Below are positions 9,995-19,277 of a stretch of DNA of 64,000 nucleotides, piece after piece (within the stretch, counting starts at the first letter, position 1; the number at the start of each line of letters is the position of its first letter). Source of the stretch: Bacteroidales bacterium (GTDB lineage Bacteria > Bacteroidota > Bacteroidia > Bacteroidales > UBA932); the NCBI GenBank assembly GCA_024693285.1, contig JAILLE010000044.1, positions 41,945 through 105,944 on the forward strand, given 5' to 3'. Both the position numbers and the translations under genes were made by a program. The notes under the pieces are model-generated. The model was not told where the DNA came from. It did no database searches and worked only from the letters and a program-made list of their open reading frames with translations.

Positions 9995-10936
9995 CTATTC
10001 GGAAATCTTTTTGAACGTTGGGAAGAATCTCGGAACAGTCAACCGATAGCCGGTGTAAGCCGGATATTTGGACATGCTTATCTCCTCGCCGAACGATGAG
10101 CTTCCGATGAACAGGACAACCAGTAACAAAGCCCCTATTAGGCTCCAATTGAATATGCCGATCCCGGCGGCGATGCTGAATATGTAGAAACTGATCCAAA
10201 TCGCTTGCTCGGCGAAATAGTTAGGATGGCGGCTACGGCCCCATAAACCACTGGTATTGAAGCCTTTATTGTATGGGGCAGGCAGTTCTTCAAGCTTCTG
10301 CCCCTCTGCTATCATTGCCCATTTCTTGCTCTGGAACTTCCACTGTTGCTCATCCGCGATTGTCTCCAAGATGATGAATCCGGCCATCAAAACCGCCGCG
10401 AGAATGTCCACCCAATTGAAAGTGGCGGTGGAACTCATTGAAACCAAGGCAGGAAAACAGATCGCCAGCACAAGCGCGTTCTGGTAAAGTGAGACAAAGA
10501 AGAAATCGAACAAAGCCCACTTCCAGTGAGGTTGGAACTCTTTCTTGGCGCGCAACACTGCCCAGCGGTAATCCTCCGTACCTGTCCAGAATTTTATTGA
10601 ATAGGCCCCTTTCCGAGCGAAGTTGAAAGAAAGACGGGCACCCCAGAGAGTAGCGAGGACAGCCATCACCACAAGCCTGGGAGCCATGCCGCCAGACGCC
10701 GCGATAACCCAAGTGTAGACAGCTGGAAGGATACTCCAGAGCTTGTCCATCTGGCTATTGTTCCCGGTGATCTCACCGACGATGAAGCAATACAGGCCGC
10801 TGCAGCCCATTATTATCAATAAAACTTTGAGGACATGGAGTTGGGCGGCATCCAACTCAGGACCCGCGATAAAATACAAGGCCGGGCAGGCCAGGATAGA
10901 GAGGCCAAGCAAGGTGGCCAACAAAGCTTTTTTCAT
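9995..10936 (-). CDS. DUF1295 / steroid-5-alpha-reductase-like membrane protein
   Basis: The 313-residue protein has about seven to eight transmembrane segments. It ends with the GLWGRSRHPNYFAEQ motif and a YPAYTGYRLTVPRFFP tail, the hallmarks of the DUF1295 branch of the isoprenylcysteine methyltransferase/steroid 5-alpha-reductase superfamily. The conserved His and Asn in RHPNY probably contact the cofactor. The substrate is unknown. It starts 28 bases after the SGNH esterase gene and ends 12 bases before the YfcC carrier, so it belongs to the same transcript. Confidence 0.85.
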   Translation of the reverse strand: MKKALLATLLGLSILACPALYFIAGPELDAAQLHVLKVLLIIMGCSGLYCFIVGEITGNNSQMDKLWSILPAVYTWVIAASGGMAPRLVVMAVLATLWGARLSFNFARKGAYSIKFWTGTEDYRWAVLRAKKEFQPHWKWALFDFFFVSLYQNALVLAICFPALVSMSSTATFNWVDILAAVLMAGFIILETIADEQQWKFQSKKWAMIAEGQKLEELPAPYNKGFNTSGLWGRSRHPNYFAEQAIWISFYIFSIAAGIGIFNWSLIGALLLVVLFIGSSSFGEEISMSKYPAYTGYRLTVPRFFPTFKKISE

Positions 10937-10964
10937 AATTCGTGTATCAAGTGTTTATGATCAG

Positions 10965-11855
10965 CTAAAAATGAGAAGGGTAGCCCAGAAGCTGGTAGGC
11001 CAGGGCATAGGCCATCCTTAAGTGGCCCTCTGTGTTCGGATGCAGAAGGTCGTGATGCTCAAGGCCTTGCTCCGTCCCAGCGATCGCAGCGGCGGCTTCA
11101 GTGGGTGTATATTTCACTGTCATGCCACTTTCCCGGAAATATCGGGCGTGCTCAGGCTCCAACGGGAAAAGGCCACAAACACTCGCGAGATCAATTACCG
11201 GAACAGCCCAAACATCAGCGGTTTCCTTTATGACTTGGATATAGTCATCAATATAGAGTCCGAGCGGGTTGGCAAGATTCTCGTCTTGCTGGATGTTTTT
11301 GGAGGCGCAGTTAAAATAGCCCCTATGTATCGGGGTCAGCAGAATGACCTGCTTGGTTGGATAGTTATGCTTGAGATAGGCCATGAACCTGTTGATGGCC
11401 GCCCTGGTGGTATTGCCATCCATGACCGGCGCCCTATGCTTCAAAGGCGTCATCTCGCCGTTCCGGTTCACCGTCGCCACATCCTCCTCAAACCATTCCC
11501 CGAGCGGAACGGCTCCATTGAAATCATTCGTCCCTATGAATATGATAATGGCATCGACATCTTGTCCGTGTTCCTCATTCAACTTCTCGGCTTGTCCAAG
11601 AATATGGGAGGCCTGATGACCGCTAATTCCATAGCAGAAAGGATTGATTCCCAATATCTTGACTAGCTGATGCCAGTAGATGTCCTGGCCTGGTAGCTGG
11701 CCTTCATCAGTAATGGAATCCCCAAGGAAAGCCACCTTGGCGCCGTTCCATTGGCTCTGGATCTCCGGCCCCTGCATCCGGCAAGACTGGAAACTCACCA
11801 CAAACAGACACAGCGCAAACAAAGAAACAACTTTACTTCTCATATCAATTATCAT
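10965..11855 (-). CDS. SGNH/GDSL-family esterase lipoprotein
   Basis: The 296-residue protein has a lipobox FQSC (Cys25) after a hydrophobic signal. The SGNH blocks are intact: VAFLGDSITD (Ser47), YGISGHQ for the Gly block, IIFIGTNDF for Asn, and DLLHPNTEGH near the C-terminus for Asp/His. Such enzymes remove acetyl or other acyl groups from polysaccharides. An alternative ATG lies four codons in (11843) and would leave a more typical signal peptide. It is cotranscribed with the genes on both sides, which suggests deacylation of a glycan handled by the upstream GH2 protein. Confidence 0.87.
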   Translation of the reverse strand: MIIDMRSKVVSLFALCLFVVSFQSCRMQGPEIQSQWNGAKVAFLGDSITDEGQLPGQDIYWHQLVKILGINPFCYGISGHQASHILGQAEKLNEEHGQDVDAIIIFIGTNDFNGAVPLGEWFEEDVATVNRNGEMTPLKHRAPVMDGNTTRAAINRFMAYLKHNYPTKQVILLTPIHRGYFNCASKNIQQDENLANPLGLYIDDYIQVIKETADVWAVPVIDLASVCGLFPLEPEHARYFRESGMTVKYTPTEAAAAIAGTEQGLEHHDLLHPNTEGHLRMAYALAYQLLGYPSHF

Positions 11856-11881
11856 TCAAATCAGTATATCCTTTCTAAACA

Positions 11882-12448
11882 TCATTTCGTGAGGGCATCA
11901 AGGGCACTCTGGCGATCGGCGTCCCAATAGGCACAGTCTAGCTCGAAGAATGTGGTGGTGTATGGAACGGTCTGGGGAGTCTTGATTATCAACACCGTGA
12001 AAAGCTTCCCGGCCTCATCCAGACGTGCTATCAACTTCTCATGCATGACACTCTCCGCCTCCGGCCCACAGATGGAGCGCATCCCGGAACGTAATTCACC
12101 TATTCCCGGAACCATCTCTTCTGTAATGAATTCCAATTCTTTGTCGTTATACACATGGGCGAAAACATGGGGAGCCTCTTTAATTTTTCCAACGACAGTC
12201 TTCAAAACCTCTAAATATGGCTGGTCAGCATAAATAGTCACAATTCCCTGCCCTGACTGAAGAGGATAGGCCATATCTGTGATAACTATCCAGTTGCGAT
12301 GGCCGAGAAGAGGCAGCATCTCTTCAAAGCGGCTCTGCCAGTCATCTTCGGAAGGAGCGGAGGCCTGAGCGTCAGATGGCTTGGAAGAACAGCCGGAAAA
12401 AAACGCCATACCTGCGGCCAATACCGCCAAATATTTACCCAAAAACAT
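11882..12448 (-). CDS. Lipoprotein resembling RbsD/FucU sugar mutarotases
   Basis: The 188-residue product has a lipoprotein signal (FFSGCSS, Cys20) and a compact domain starting LPLLGHRNWIVITDMAYP. This resembles the GH...D pattern of the RbsD/FucU pyranase-mutarotase fold, and the end KTPQTVPYTTTFFELDCAYW fits the later strand of that fold. I infer a sugar-anomer-converting or sugar-binding role, but the match is from memory of patterns and is not strong. A membrane-anchored form would be unusual because RbsD and FucU are cytoplasmic. It sits 3 bases after the GH2 gene. Confidence 0.5.
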   Translation of the reverse strand: MFLGKYLAVLAAGMAFFSGCSSKPSDAQASAPSEDDWQSRFEEMLPLLGHRNWIVITDMAYPLQSGQGIVTIYADQPYLEVLKTVVGKIKEAPHVFAHVYNDKELEFITEEMVPGIGELRSGMRSICGPEAESVMHEKLIARLDEAGKLFTVLIIKTPQTVPYTTTFFELDCAYWDADRQSALDALTK

Positions 12449-12451
12449 GAT

Positions 12452-15352
12452 TTATAGTTTATTAAGCTTATACACAACAAACCTGACACCCTCAGAGTTA
12501 TTCTTGAAACGGAACGGCTCAAGCCTCGTCACCGAACGTCCGGCAGAGACAGGAACGCCCTTGAATGACTTACGCTCCAACACCTTGCCCTTCTCATTCT
12601 GAAGCTCAACTGTCAAATTCACCGAGCAGGCTTCATCCATATTGAATATCACCGGACGAATCTCATCGCCGGGGCCGTAAGCCACATCGACATCATCGCT
12701 CCCCGCCCAAGTTCTTCCGAACACCATCCTGTTGGCATGGAAAGCCAATTTAGGGACATTGAAAGGGTCCACAAGCGGTTTCTGGTACGTGAACATATTG
12801 GGGCCCGACTCCAGAGAGCACCATGAGAAGCCGCAGACTCCGAGAAGGGTCTGGATCTTCATGGATTCCCAAGCCGAGAAGGCCTGGTACGCCTGGCTGA
12901 TCCTCCACTCACTTGCCTCCAAGCGCCTTCCGACATTAGCTTCCTCGTAATTCTTCTCGTAGGAGAACACTTTATAGAACGGTTCCTTGCGGCCAAGAGC
13001 CCAGTTTAGCTGGGCGATGGACTCCTCGTGCTCAAAATTGAAGTAGCACACATCCTTAGCGTCCAGACACTCTTTAGCCCAGGGACTAGGAATATTCCGC
13101 AAATGGCTCCAGTCATTGTCATATCCTGAATACGAATCCTGGCTTCCTCGGGTAACCATCTTATACGTCAGCCAAGGGTTACGGGGCAAAGGATTCCCTT
13201 TGTAATCAATTGTGCCATCGTAGTTTCCGTAATGGGAATGCTGCCAAAAAGATGTCGGGGAAATAAGGCGGCTCGAATCTGTCCCGGCAATGGTGGAGAT
13301 TATGTTCGTGAAGTAATCACCCGTATCGCTGAAATCATGCGTCTTGAATCTGTTAGGATGGTTGCTGGCCTCCCACATGGTGATCGAAGGATGATTGAAA
13401 ACCGACTTCATATAAAGCGGATAGTTCTCGATGTCCACGTTCCAGACCTCTCCTTCACGAATCCAGCCGGAAGTCTGCCAAATGAGGTAAAGTCCAAGCT
13501 GGTCGGCATATTCAGCGTATCTCGCGTCATTGAGGCCCTCCGGGGTGGAGCCTTCAGCATGCACGTGGATTCTTAACAGGTTGCCCAGAGCCTTGGCCAT
13601 CAACACATCCTTCATGACCATCTCGTCGGTGGCGCAACGAATTGTGACCGGTGTGTTCTCGACAGGGAGACGGTAACCGAATATCTGGCCTCCGTTCAAC
13701 ATCTCAGGCTTGTGATTGATGAATAGCTCACCTTTAATCTGCTCAATCAGGCGGACGCCAGTCGTTGTGACATAGTCATCAATCGGCTTCCCGGACTCAT
13801 CCTTGAGAATGACCTCAACCTTGTAAAGCTTTGGATCATAGGGGAACCAGAGCGCGGGATCGTCCAGCTCGAGGTCAATGTCGACATTATTTTCGACTCG
13901 CGGCCTTAAATCGATCTCACGGGAAAGAGAGGCGACCTTGGGACCATCCTCGGGGAACCAAGGGAAGTAATTGATTTCCAAGCTTCCTTTCCAAGAGTCT
14001 CTGGTCTCGTTACTCAAAATTATCCTATGGTGCTGAAGGGCTTTGGAGCCCTCAAGGGCGGCCGTGTGGACCAATGCTCCGGCCAGATGTTCGCGAGTCC
14101 CGTTCAAAACCAGTGTCGCCCGGCCCAATGACCATCCGAAATTATGGTCCGAAGTGGAGTGGAGCATCGTGTTTGTAGAGAAATATGGCTTCACCCTGAC
14201 CGCGATGACATTCTCCTCACCCGGCTTGAGATACTCGCTGACATCTATGTTTCTGGGAATCTTGCCTTTAAGGACAGCCACCGGTTCTCCGTTGACCCAG
14301 ACATCTCCAGCAGGGTCGATTGACTCAAGCCCGAGATACGCGCGAGCGAACTCACCGATCTTCACCTTTGTCCTGAGATAATAACTCTCGCCCGCAGACT
14401 TTTGCCCACCAAGAGCTGACGGTAGGAGGACTATCTCCCAAGCGGAGTCGTCATATCCATTATCCTGCCAACCCGCCATGGAAGGAACATCGTTAAAATC
14501 CTCATCGTAAATCATTTCCGACCAATACGGAGTACCACGATCATCCAAGTGAGGGACGAAAGCATACAAAGCGAACTTATCGACGGAGGCCTTGCCTTCG
14601 GAAGCATCGAGGGCAAAAGAAGTGATCACCTCGGAGCCCGTCACTACTGGTGCGGTCTGCTTGTCCACAGGGACTTCCACCTCATACGATGGAGAGTCAA
14701 GGTAAATCTCACGTACGGTTTTCCCTTCCGACGACAGGAATAGCCTGCGGTTGGGAAGGTCACCGTATATTTCAAAATCCTTGAGTGGACCGACTGGGAT
14801 ATCAATGCGGTTGGAAGAGTTCAGTATAACATGCAGGCCCTGAGAGACTTCCGCCAAAGAAACCTTCATTCTGAAACGCCAGTCAAGGGCAGGGATCTCA
14901 GGAGAGACCGACTTCCCGTCAAGGACTAGACACCCGTCAGAAATCCTGGCACCAGAGGCGGTCCATTTTGCCCAACCCACTGCCTGCGAGGCCTCCTTGC
15001 CTTTTTTATATCCATAAGCTTTCCATTCATCAAGGCGGATTGTACGCCTGATGGATGTCAAAGGCTGAGGCTTTATTCCAGCCAGTTTTTCTTCTATGTC
15101 TGATTCCTTGAACAGAGGGGTGTCAAGCCCGGGATCTCCCCAGAACTTGGAAGCATATGTGGCATAACTATTCAGAAAAGCCAAGCGCTGGACATTGTCA
15201 AACACTTCCGTCTCCCCATGGAGATCGGTAACCCCATCAGCCTTAGGATCTTTCGAAAAAAACCGGCCTTCGAAGGTAGTGACTTGCTGCGCGCTTGAGG
15301 CGAATAATGAAAGAAATACTAAAAGACAACAAAGAAAAACCTTCTTACTCAT
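12452..15352 (-). CDS. GH2-like secreted glycosidase with altered acid/base site
   Basis: This 966-residue protein has a signal peptide (about 1-21, ending SSAQ), an N-terminal extension (to about 290), jelly-roll sugar-binding domain (about 290-415), Ig-like domain (about 420-535) and TIM barrel (about 540-880), the GH2 order. Barrel motifs include NLLRIHVHAEG and FNHPSITMWEASNHPN (residues 652-666). In typical GH2 enzymes the last motif ends in Asn-Glu, the acid/base; here it is Asn664-His665. YFNFEHEES near residue 770 may carry the nucleophile Glu. Substrate is unknown. It heads a five-gene minus-strand run with very short gaps. A non-catalytic or unusual-mechanism protein is possible. 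Confidence 0.85.
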   Translation of the reverse strand: MSKKVFLCCLLVFLSLFASSAQQVTTFEGRFFSKDPKADGVTDLHGETEVFDNVQRLAFLNSYATYASKFWGDPGLDTPLFKESDIEEKLAGIKPQPLTSIRRTIRLDEWKAYGYKKGKEASQAVGWAKWTASGARISDGCLVLDGKSVSPEIPALDWRFRMKVSLAEVSQGLHVILNSSNRIDIPVGPLKDFEIYGDLPNRRLFLSSEGKTVREIYLDSPSYEVEVPVDKQTAPVVTGSEVITSFALDASEGKASVDKFALYAFVPHLDDRGTPYWSEMIYDEDFNDVPSMAGWQDNGYDDSAWEIVLLPSALGGQKSAGESYYLRTKVKIGEFARAYLGLESIDPAGDVWVNGEPVAVLKGKIPRNIDVSEYLKPGEENVIAVRVKPYFSTNTMLHSTSDHNFGWSLGRATLVLNGTREHLAGALVHTAALEGSKALQHHRIILSNETRDSWKGSLEINYFPWFPEDGPKVASLSREIDLRPRVENNVDIDLELDDPALWFPYDPKLYKVEVILKDESGKPIDDYVTTTGVRLIEQIKGELFINHKPEMLNGGQIFGYRLPVENTPVTIRCATDEMVMKDVLMAKALGNLLRIHVHAEGSTPEGLNDARYAEYADQLGLYLIWQTSGWIREGEVWNVDIENYPLYMKSVFNHPSITMWEASNHPNRFKTHDFSDTGDYFTNIISTIAGTDSSRLISPTSFWQHSHYGNYDGTIDYKGNPLPRNPWLTYKMVTRGSQDSYSGYDNDWSHLRNIPSPWAKECLDAKDVCYFNFEHEESIAQLNWALGRKEPFYKVFSYEKNYEEANVGRRLEASEWRISQAYQAFSAWESMKIQTLLGVCGFSWCSLESGPNMFTYQKPLVDPFNVPKLAFHANRMVFGRTWAGSDDVDVAYGPGDEIRPVIFNMDEACSVNLTVELQNEKGKVLERKSFKGVPVSAGRSVTRLEPFRFKNNSEGVRFVVYKLNKL

Positions 15353-15420
15353 CTTGACAGTTGTTATCGTTTATACGCGAATGTACATAATTATCAGCCA
15401 CATTTCAAGTCAAAAATGCC

Positions 15421-15428
15421 TATATTTG
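15421..15428 (+). promoter_or_regulatory. -7 promoter box abutting a start codon
   Basis: TATATTTG ends four bases before the ATG of the hydrolase fusion gene, again predicting a leaderless mRNA. Confidence 0.55.
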
Positions 15429-15432
15429 GGAT

Positions 15433-17316
15433 ATGAAAAGATTCTTTCTGACTCTCGCGGTATTCGCTTCCGCTTTTCTCTCAGCCCAGGAGTATCCAGG
15501 TGAGAAATCCACTTGGGAAGGATGTGACAGATATGATTTCCAGGTCGAGGGCAGGGATGCCCTTGTGGTGATTCCGAAAAAAGCCGCACCGGGGAATCCA
15601 TGGATCTGGCGGCCTGCGTTTTTCGGAGCCTTCCCTTCTGTGGATCAGGCGCTTCTGAAGGAAGGCTGGCATCTCGCCTATTACGATGTGACTCATTTAT
15701 ATGGCAGTCCCAGGGCCGTCAAACTGGCCAAATCTTTCTATGACTATGTTGTCCCGGCTTTCAATTTGGACAAAAAGGTCTGTGTCGAAGGTTTCAGCCG
15801 GGGAGGTTATTTCACGTTCGCTTGGGCGGACGCTTATCCCGAGACTGTCTCTTGCCTGTATGTCGACGCACCTGTCTGCGACATTACATCCTGGCCCGGG
15901 CGGCATCAGCCGGAGTTCTGGAATGGCTTTCTGGAAGAGTGGGGTGTGAAAGACGAGGATGTGGACAGTAGCTTCATCGGCAATGCCCTCAACCATCTTC
16001 CACGTATCGCCAAAGCAGGAATACCAATCATTTCCGTCTGCGGTGGAGCGGATGAGGGAGTACCTTATGATGAGAATATGCATAAGGTCAGAGATGCCTA
16101 CCAGGCCATGGGAGGTGTAGTCGAGGTTATCGTCAAGCCGGACTGCGGACACCATCCCCACAGCCTGGAGGACCCGACTCCGGTTGTGGACTTCATCAAG
16201 GCCCACACTGATTCGTTCACCGCCGAACAGAGAATCAATCTCCACGGCAATCTGGACAACTCGTTGGAAGCGATGACCGTACGAAAAAAGGCAACAGTCG
16301 CTTTCCTCGGCGGCTCCATAACAGAAATGGAAGGCTGGAAAGAGATGGTCAAGGACGATCTCGGGCAGCGTTTCCCGGACACCGAGTTCACTTTCATCGA
16401 TGCTGGAATATCCTCACTTGGCTCGACTCCCCACGCTTTCCGCTTCCAGGAAGATGTGCTGGCTAAGGGTGTGCCTGATCTCTTGTTCGTGGAGGCGGCG
16501 GTCAATGACCACACTAATTTCTTCGGCCCAAAGGAACAGGTTCTTGGGATGGAAGGCATTGCCCGTCATGCGCTTAAGGCCAATCCTTACATGGACATCA
16601 TATTCCTTCATTTCATCTACGACCCGTTCATTCCATTACTGGTCAGCGGAGAGATACCAGATGTCATCCTCAATCATGAGAGGGTCGCCAACCACTACCA
16701 TCTTAACTCAATTGATCTGGCATCTGAGGTCGCGGCCAGAATGAAGGCTGACGAGTTTGATTGGGACACATTCGGCGGCACCCATCCTGCCCCGTTCGGT
16801 CATAAGATTTACGCCGCGGCCATTGAGAGCCTGCTTGACGCGCAGACAAAACCAGCCAAGGCTTATTCCAGAGCCCCGCACCCCCTACCGGAGAAACCCC
16901 TGGAGGCTAATTGTTACGAGAACGGGCACCTTCTTCCTCCGACTTCAGCGCTGAAACTCAAGGGCTTCCACCTCGAAGAGGATTGGATGCCGACTGATGG
17001 AGCCGGGACTCGTAAGCAATATGTCCATGTCCCGACATTGGTCTGTGAGGAAGGAGGATCTCTCATACTTGAGTTCGACGGCAAGGCTATTGGGCTCTAC
17101 TGCACCTGCGGTCCAAGCGCCGGAATCTTGTCCTACACTATCGACGGGAAGGAATATCCCCTGCTCGACACGTTCACCCCTTGGAGCAAAGGATTGCATA
17201 TCCCATGGCTTCACATGCTCGCTGACAATCTCGAGCCTGGACATCATGTGCTCAAGCTCAAAGTCCTGAAAGGCGACCGCTCCGGATGCTTCATTCGAAA
17301 CTTTGCGGTCAACTGA
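15433..17316 (+). CDS. Secreted alpha/beta-hydrolase fused to SGNH esterase
   Basis: The 627-residue protein has a signal peptide (1-18, ending LSAQ) and two complete hydrolase modules. The first (about 20-265) is an alpha/beta hydrolase with nucleophile elbow GFSRGG (Ser122), GGADEGVP for the acid residue and CGHHPHS for His. The second (about 285-475) is SGNH: LGGSIT (Ser295), AGISSLG, VNDH (Asn358) and GTHPAPFGH for the catalytic His. A C-terminal beta-rich domain (about 490-627) may bind carbohydrate. Two esterases in one chain suggest removal of two ester types from a glycan such as acetylated or feruloylated xylan or pectin; the substrate is inferred only. It diverges from the GH2 gene. 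Confidence 0.85.
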   Translation: MKRFFLTLAVFASAFLSAQEYPGEKSTWEGCDRYDFQVEGRDALVVIPKKAAPGNPWIWRPAFFGAFPSVDQALLKEGWHLAYYDVTHLYGSPRAVKLAKSFYDYVVPAFNLDKKVCVEGFSRGGYFTFAWADAYPETVSCLYVDAPVCDITSWPGRHQPEFWNGFLEEWGVKDEDVDSSFIGNALNHLPRIAKAGIPIISVCGGADEGVPYDENMHKVRDAYQAMGGVVEVIVKPDCGHHPHSLEDPTPVVDFIKAHTDSFTAEQRINLHGNLDNSLEAMTVRKKATVAFLGGSITEMEGWKEMVKDDLGQRFPDTEFTFIDAGISSLGSTPHAFRFQEDVLAKGVPDLLFVEAAVNDHTNFFGPKEQVLGMEGIARHALKANPYMDIIFLHFIYDPFIPLLVSGEIPDVILNHERVANHYHLNSIDLASEVAARMKADEFDWDTFGGTHPAPFGHKIYAAAIESLLDAQTKPAKAYSRAPHPLPEKPLEANCYENGHLLPPTSALKLKGFHLEEDWMPTDGAGTRKQYVHVPTLVCEEGGSLILEFDGKAIGLYCTCGPSAGILSYTIDGKEYPLLDTFTPWSKGLHIPWLHMLADNLEPGHHVLKLKVLKGDRSGCFIRNFAVN

Positions 17317-17361
17317 CACTCTTCCGAGAAGTAATCGTTTGGAAATCTTGGAATTGCTTAA

Positions 17362-17369
17362 TATCTTTA
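17362..17369 (+). promoter_or_regulatory. Probable -7 box for the Big2 lipoprotein genes
   Basis: TATCTTTA matches TAnnTTTG at seven of eight positions and lies 26 bases before the ATG. Confidence 0.4.
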
Positions 17370-17395
17370 TTGACTGAACGACTAAGGACGGATAT

Positions 17396-19264
17396 ATGAA
17401 AAAGACTATTTTTAAAGTGGCCACTGCCATTGCGGTTACCATGCTATCTTCAGCGATTATTTTCAGTTGCGGACCAGAGGAGCAACCCGGCGGAAATAAC
17501 GGAGGAAATGATAATGTACCGGTGACTCCCTCCACGATCGCTGTGACGGGAGTGTCACTAAACAAGAGTTCGCTCAGCCTGGAGGAGGGAGGATCGGAGA
17601 CCCTTGTCGCGACTGTCACTCCTGACAACGCCACTAACAAGACTGTGAGTTGGAAATCATCCGCTTCTGGAGTCGCGACCGTCGACGGAAACGGGAAGGT
17701 GACTGCCGTCAAAACCGGTACAGCCACCATAACCGTCACCACATCAGATGGTTCCAAGACAGCTTCCTGTGAGGTGAAAGTCTCCGCCAAAATAATCGAG
17801 GTGCAAAGTGTCGCGGTCTCCCCGGAGACGGCTGTAATCTATGAGGGCGAGACAGTGGCGCTTTCAGCCACGATATCCCCGGAAAACGCGTCCGACAAAA
17901 GCATCACCTGGGAAAGCCGCTCTCCGGGTATCGCGGTCGTGGACAACAAGGGAGTGGTCACTGGCGTCTCGAATGGCATCGTGTATATCGATGCGAAGGC
18001 CGGGAACGGGATTAAGGGGACTTGCGGTATTCATGTCAAAAAAGACTTGAGGCTCAAGGGAATAGCCCTCTCAAAAAGCGAGTTGGAGGTTACTATGGGC
18101 AAAACGGAACAGCTTGAGGTCACGTTCACTCCTGCCGATGCGGAGAATAAGAACGTCACATGGAAAAGCTCCAATAACACCGTGGCAACCGTATCTTCCA
18201 CAGGTGAGGTAAAGGGTATGGACGTTGGCGAGGCTATCATAACGGCCACCTCAGAGGAAGGAGGATTTAAGGCCACTTGCAAGGTCAAGGTACTCGCGGT
18301 CTTAAAGCCTGGCGTCTATTGGGCGCAGAACCGCTACCTTTATCGCGATGGAGAGAATCTCAATATACCATTAGCGTTCGGGGTCAGTATCGATCCTGTC
18401 GGCGACATGTATTATTGCTCCATGCACCGGACTAATGTCAGCAACACCTGGCATATATTCTGGAATGGAGTCGCGTATTTCAGATTCAGCGAAGACTGCA
18501 ACGGGGTTTATTCAACCTCCGGTGGAGGATATTACTTCATCCCTGACAACAACACCGACCATTCTGTCATGCGGACATGGAAGATAGATCCCAAAGCCGG
18601 TAAAGCCAAAGAGATAGAAGTGTATAAAGGGCAAGCCCATTCGTTCTGGATCAATGACATGACAGCCGATTCAAAGGGCAACCTTTATATCGCGGGATAC
18701 ATAAAAAACAGTTCCGGATATTATACTGCCACACTTTGGAAAATCGATCCGAACGATAATGTCACAAAGACTTCGCTTTCAAGTGGCTCCACAAAGAGCG
18801 CGGAGGCTGTCGATGCCGTGGCTTTGAACAAAAATGGCGACGTCTTCTGCCTTGTGTGGGACGGGACATATGGCACAGATGGTTATTGTAACCTTTACCT
18901 CTACAAGAATGGAGTCAAGCAATATCTTGTCACCAGCAAATGCGTCAGGCAGTCCTCACAATGTTGCGATATCGCTGTCCTTGGCAACGATGTCTATATC
19001 CTTGTGAATGAATTAGTCAGTCATAACCCATCGGAGGCGAAGATCGCTAAGAACCAGGTTTACAAGAACAAAAATGCCTTGTACAATCTGATGCAAGGCG
19101 AGAGTGTGTACCCAATGGACATAGCTGTCACCTCAAAAGGGGACGTCTATTGTTCCGGATACGATAATGGCAAAAATACCCAGTATTATATCTGGAAGAA
19201 TGGGAAGGCCCTTTACTCTCTTTCAAAGAGCATTGATCCGAACAGCTTGGTAATCAAAGAATAA
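17396..19264 (+). CDS. Surface lipoprotein with three Big2 Ig-like repeats and a propeller-like domain
   Basis: The 622-residue protein has a lipoprotein signal with Cys25 followed by GPEE, an acidic start that in Bacteroidota often marks export to the cell surface. Three bacterial Ig-like (Big2) domains of about 85 residues follow (about 45-130, 131-217, 218-300), each with the pattern W(K/E)SS...G(K/V/E)V..V..G.A.I. The C-terminal 320 residues carry repeated segments such as DMTADSKGNLYIAGY, KNGDVFCLVW and DIAVTSKGDVYCSGY, which suggest a beta-propeller. The role is unknown, perhaps adhesion or glycan binding. The next gene is a shorter paralogue. Confidence 0.8.
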   Translation: MKKTIFKVATAIAVTMLSSAIIFSCGPEEQPGGNNGGNDNVPVTPSTIAVTGVSLNKSSLSLEEGGSETLVATVTPDNATNKTVSWKSSASGVATVDGNGKVTAVKTGTATITVTTSDGSKTASCEVKVSAKIIEVQSVAVSPETAVIYEGETVALSATISPENASDKSITWESRSPGIAVVDNKGVVTGVSNGIVYIDAKAGNGIKGTCGIHVKKDLRLKGIALSKSELEVTMGKTEQLEVTFTPADAENKNVTWKSSNNTVATVSSTGEVKGMDVGEAIITATSEEGGFKATCKVKVLAVLKPGVYWAQNRYLYRDGENLNIPLAFGVSIDPVGDMYYCSMHRTNVSNTWHIFWNGVAYFRFSEDCNGVYSTSGGGYYFIPDNNTDHSVMRTWKIDPKAGKAKEIEVYKGQAHSFWINDMTADSKGNLYIAGYIKNSSGYYTATLWKIDPNDNVTKTSLSSGSTKSAEAVDAVALNKNGDVFCLVWDGTYGTDGYCNLYLYKNGVKQYLVTSKCVRQSSQCCDIAVLGNDVYILVNELVSHNPSEAKIAKNQVYKNKNALYNLMQGESVYPMDIAVTSKGDVYCSGYDNGKNTQYYIWKNGKALYSLSKSIDPNSLVIKE

Positions 19265-19277
19265 AAAGACCAAAAAC

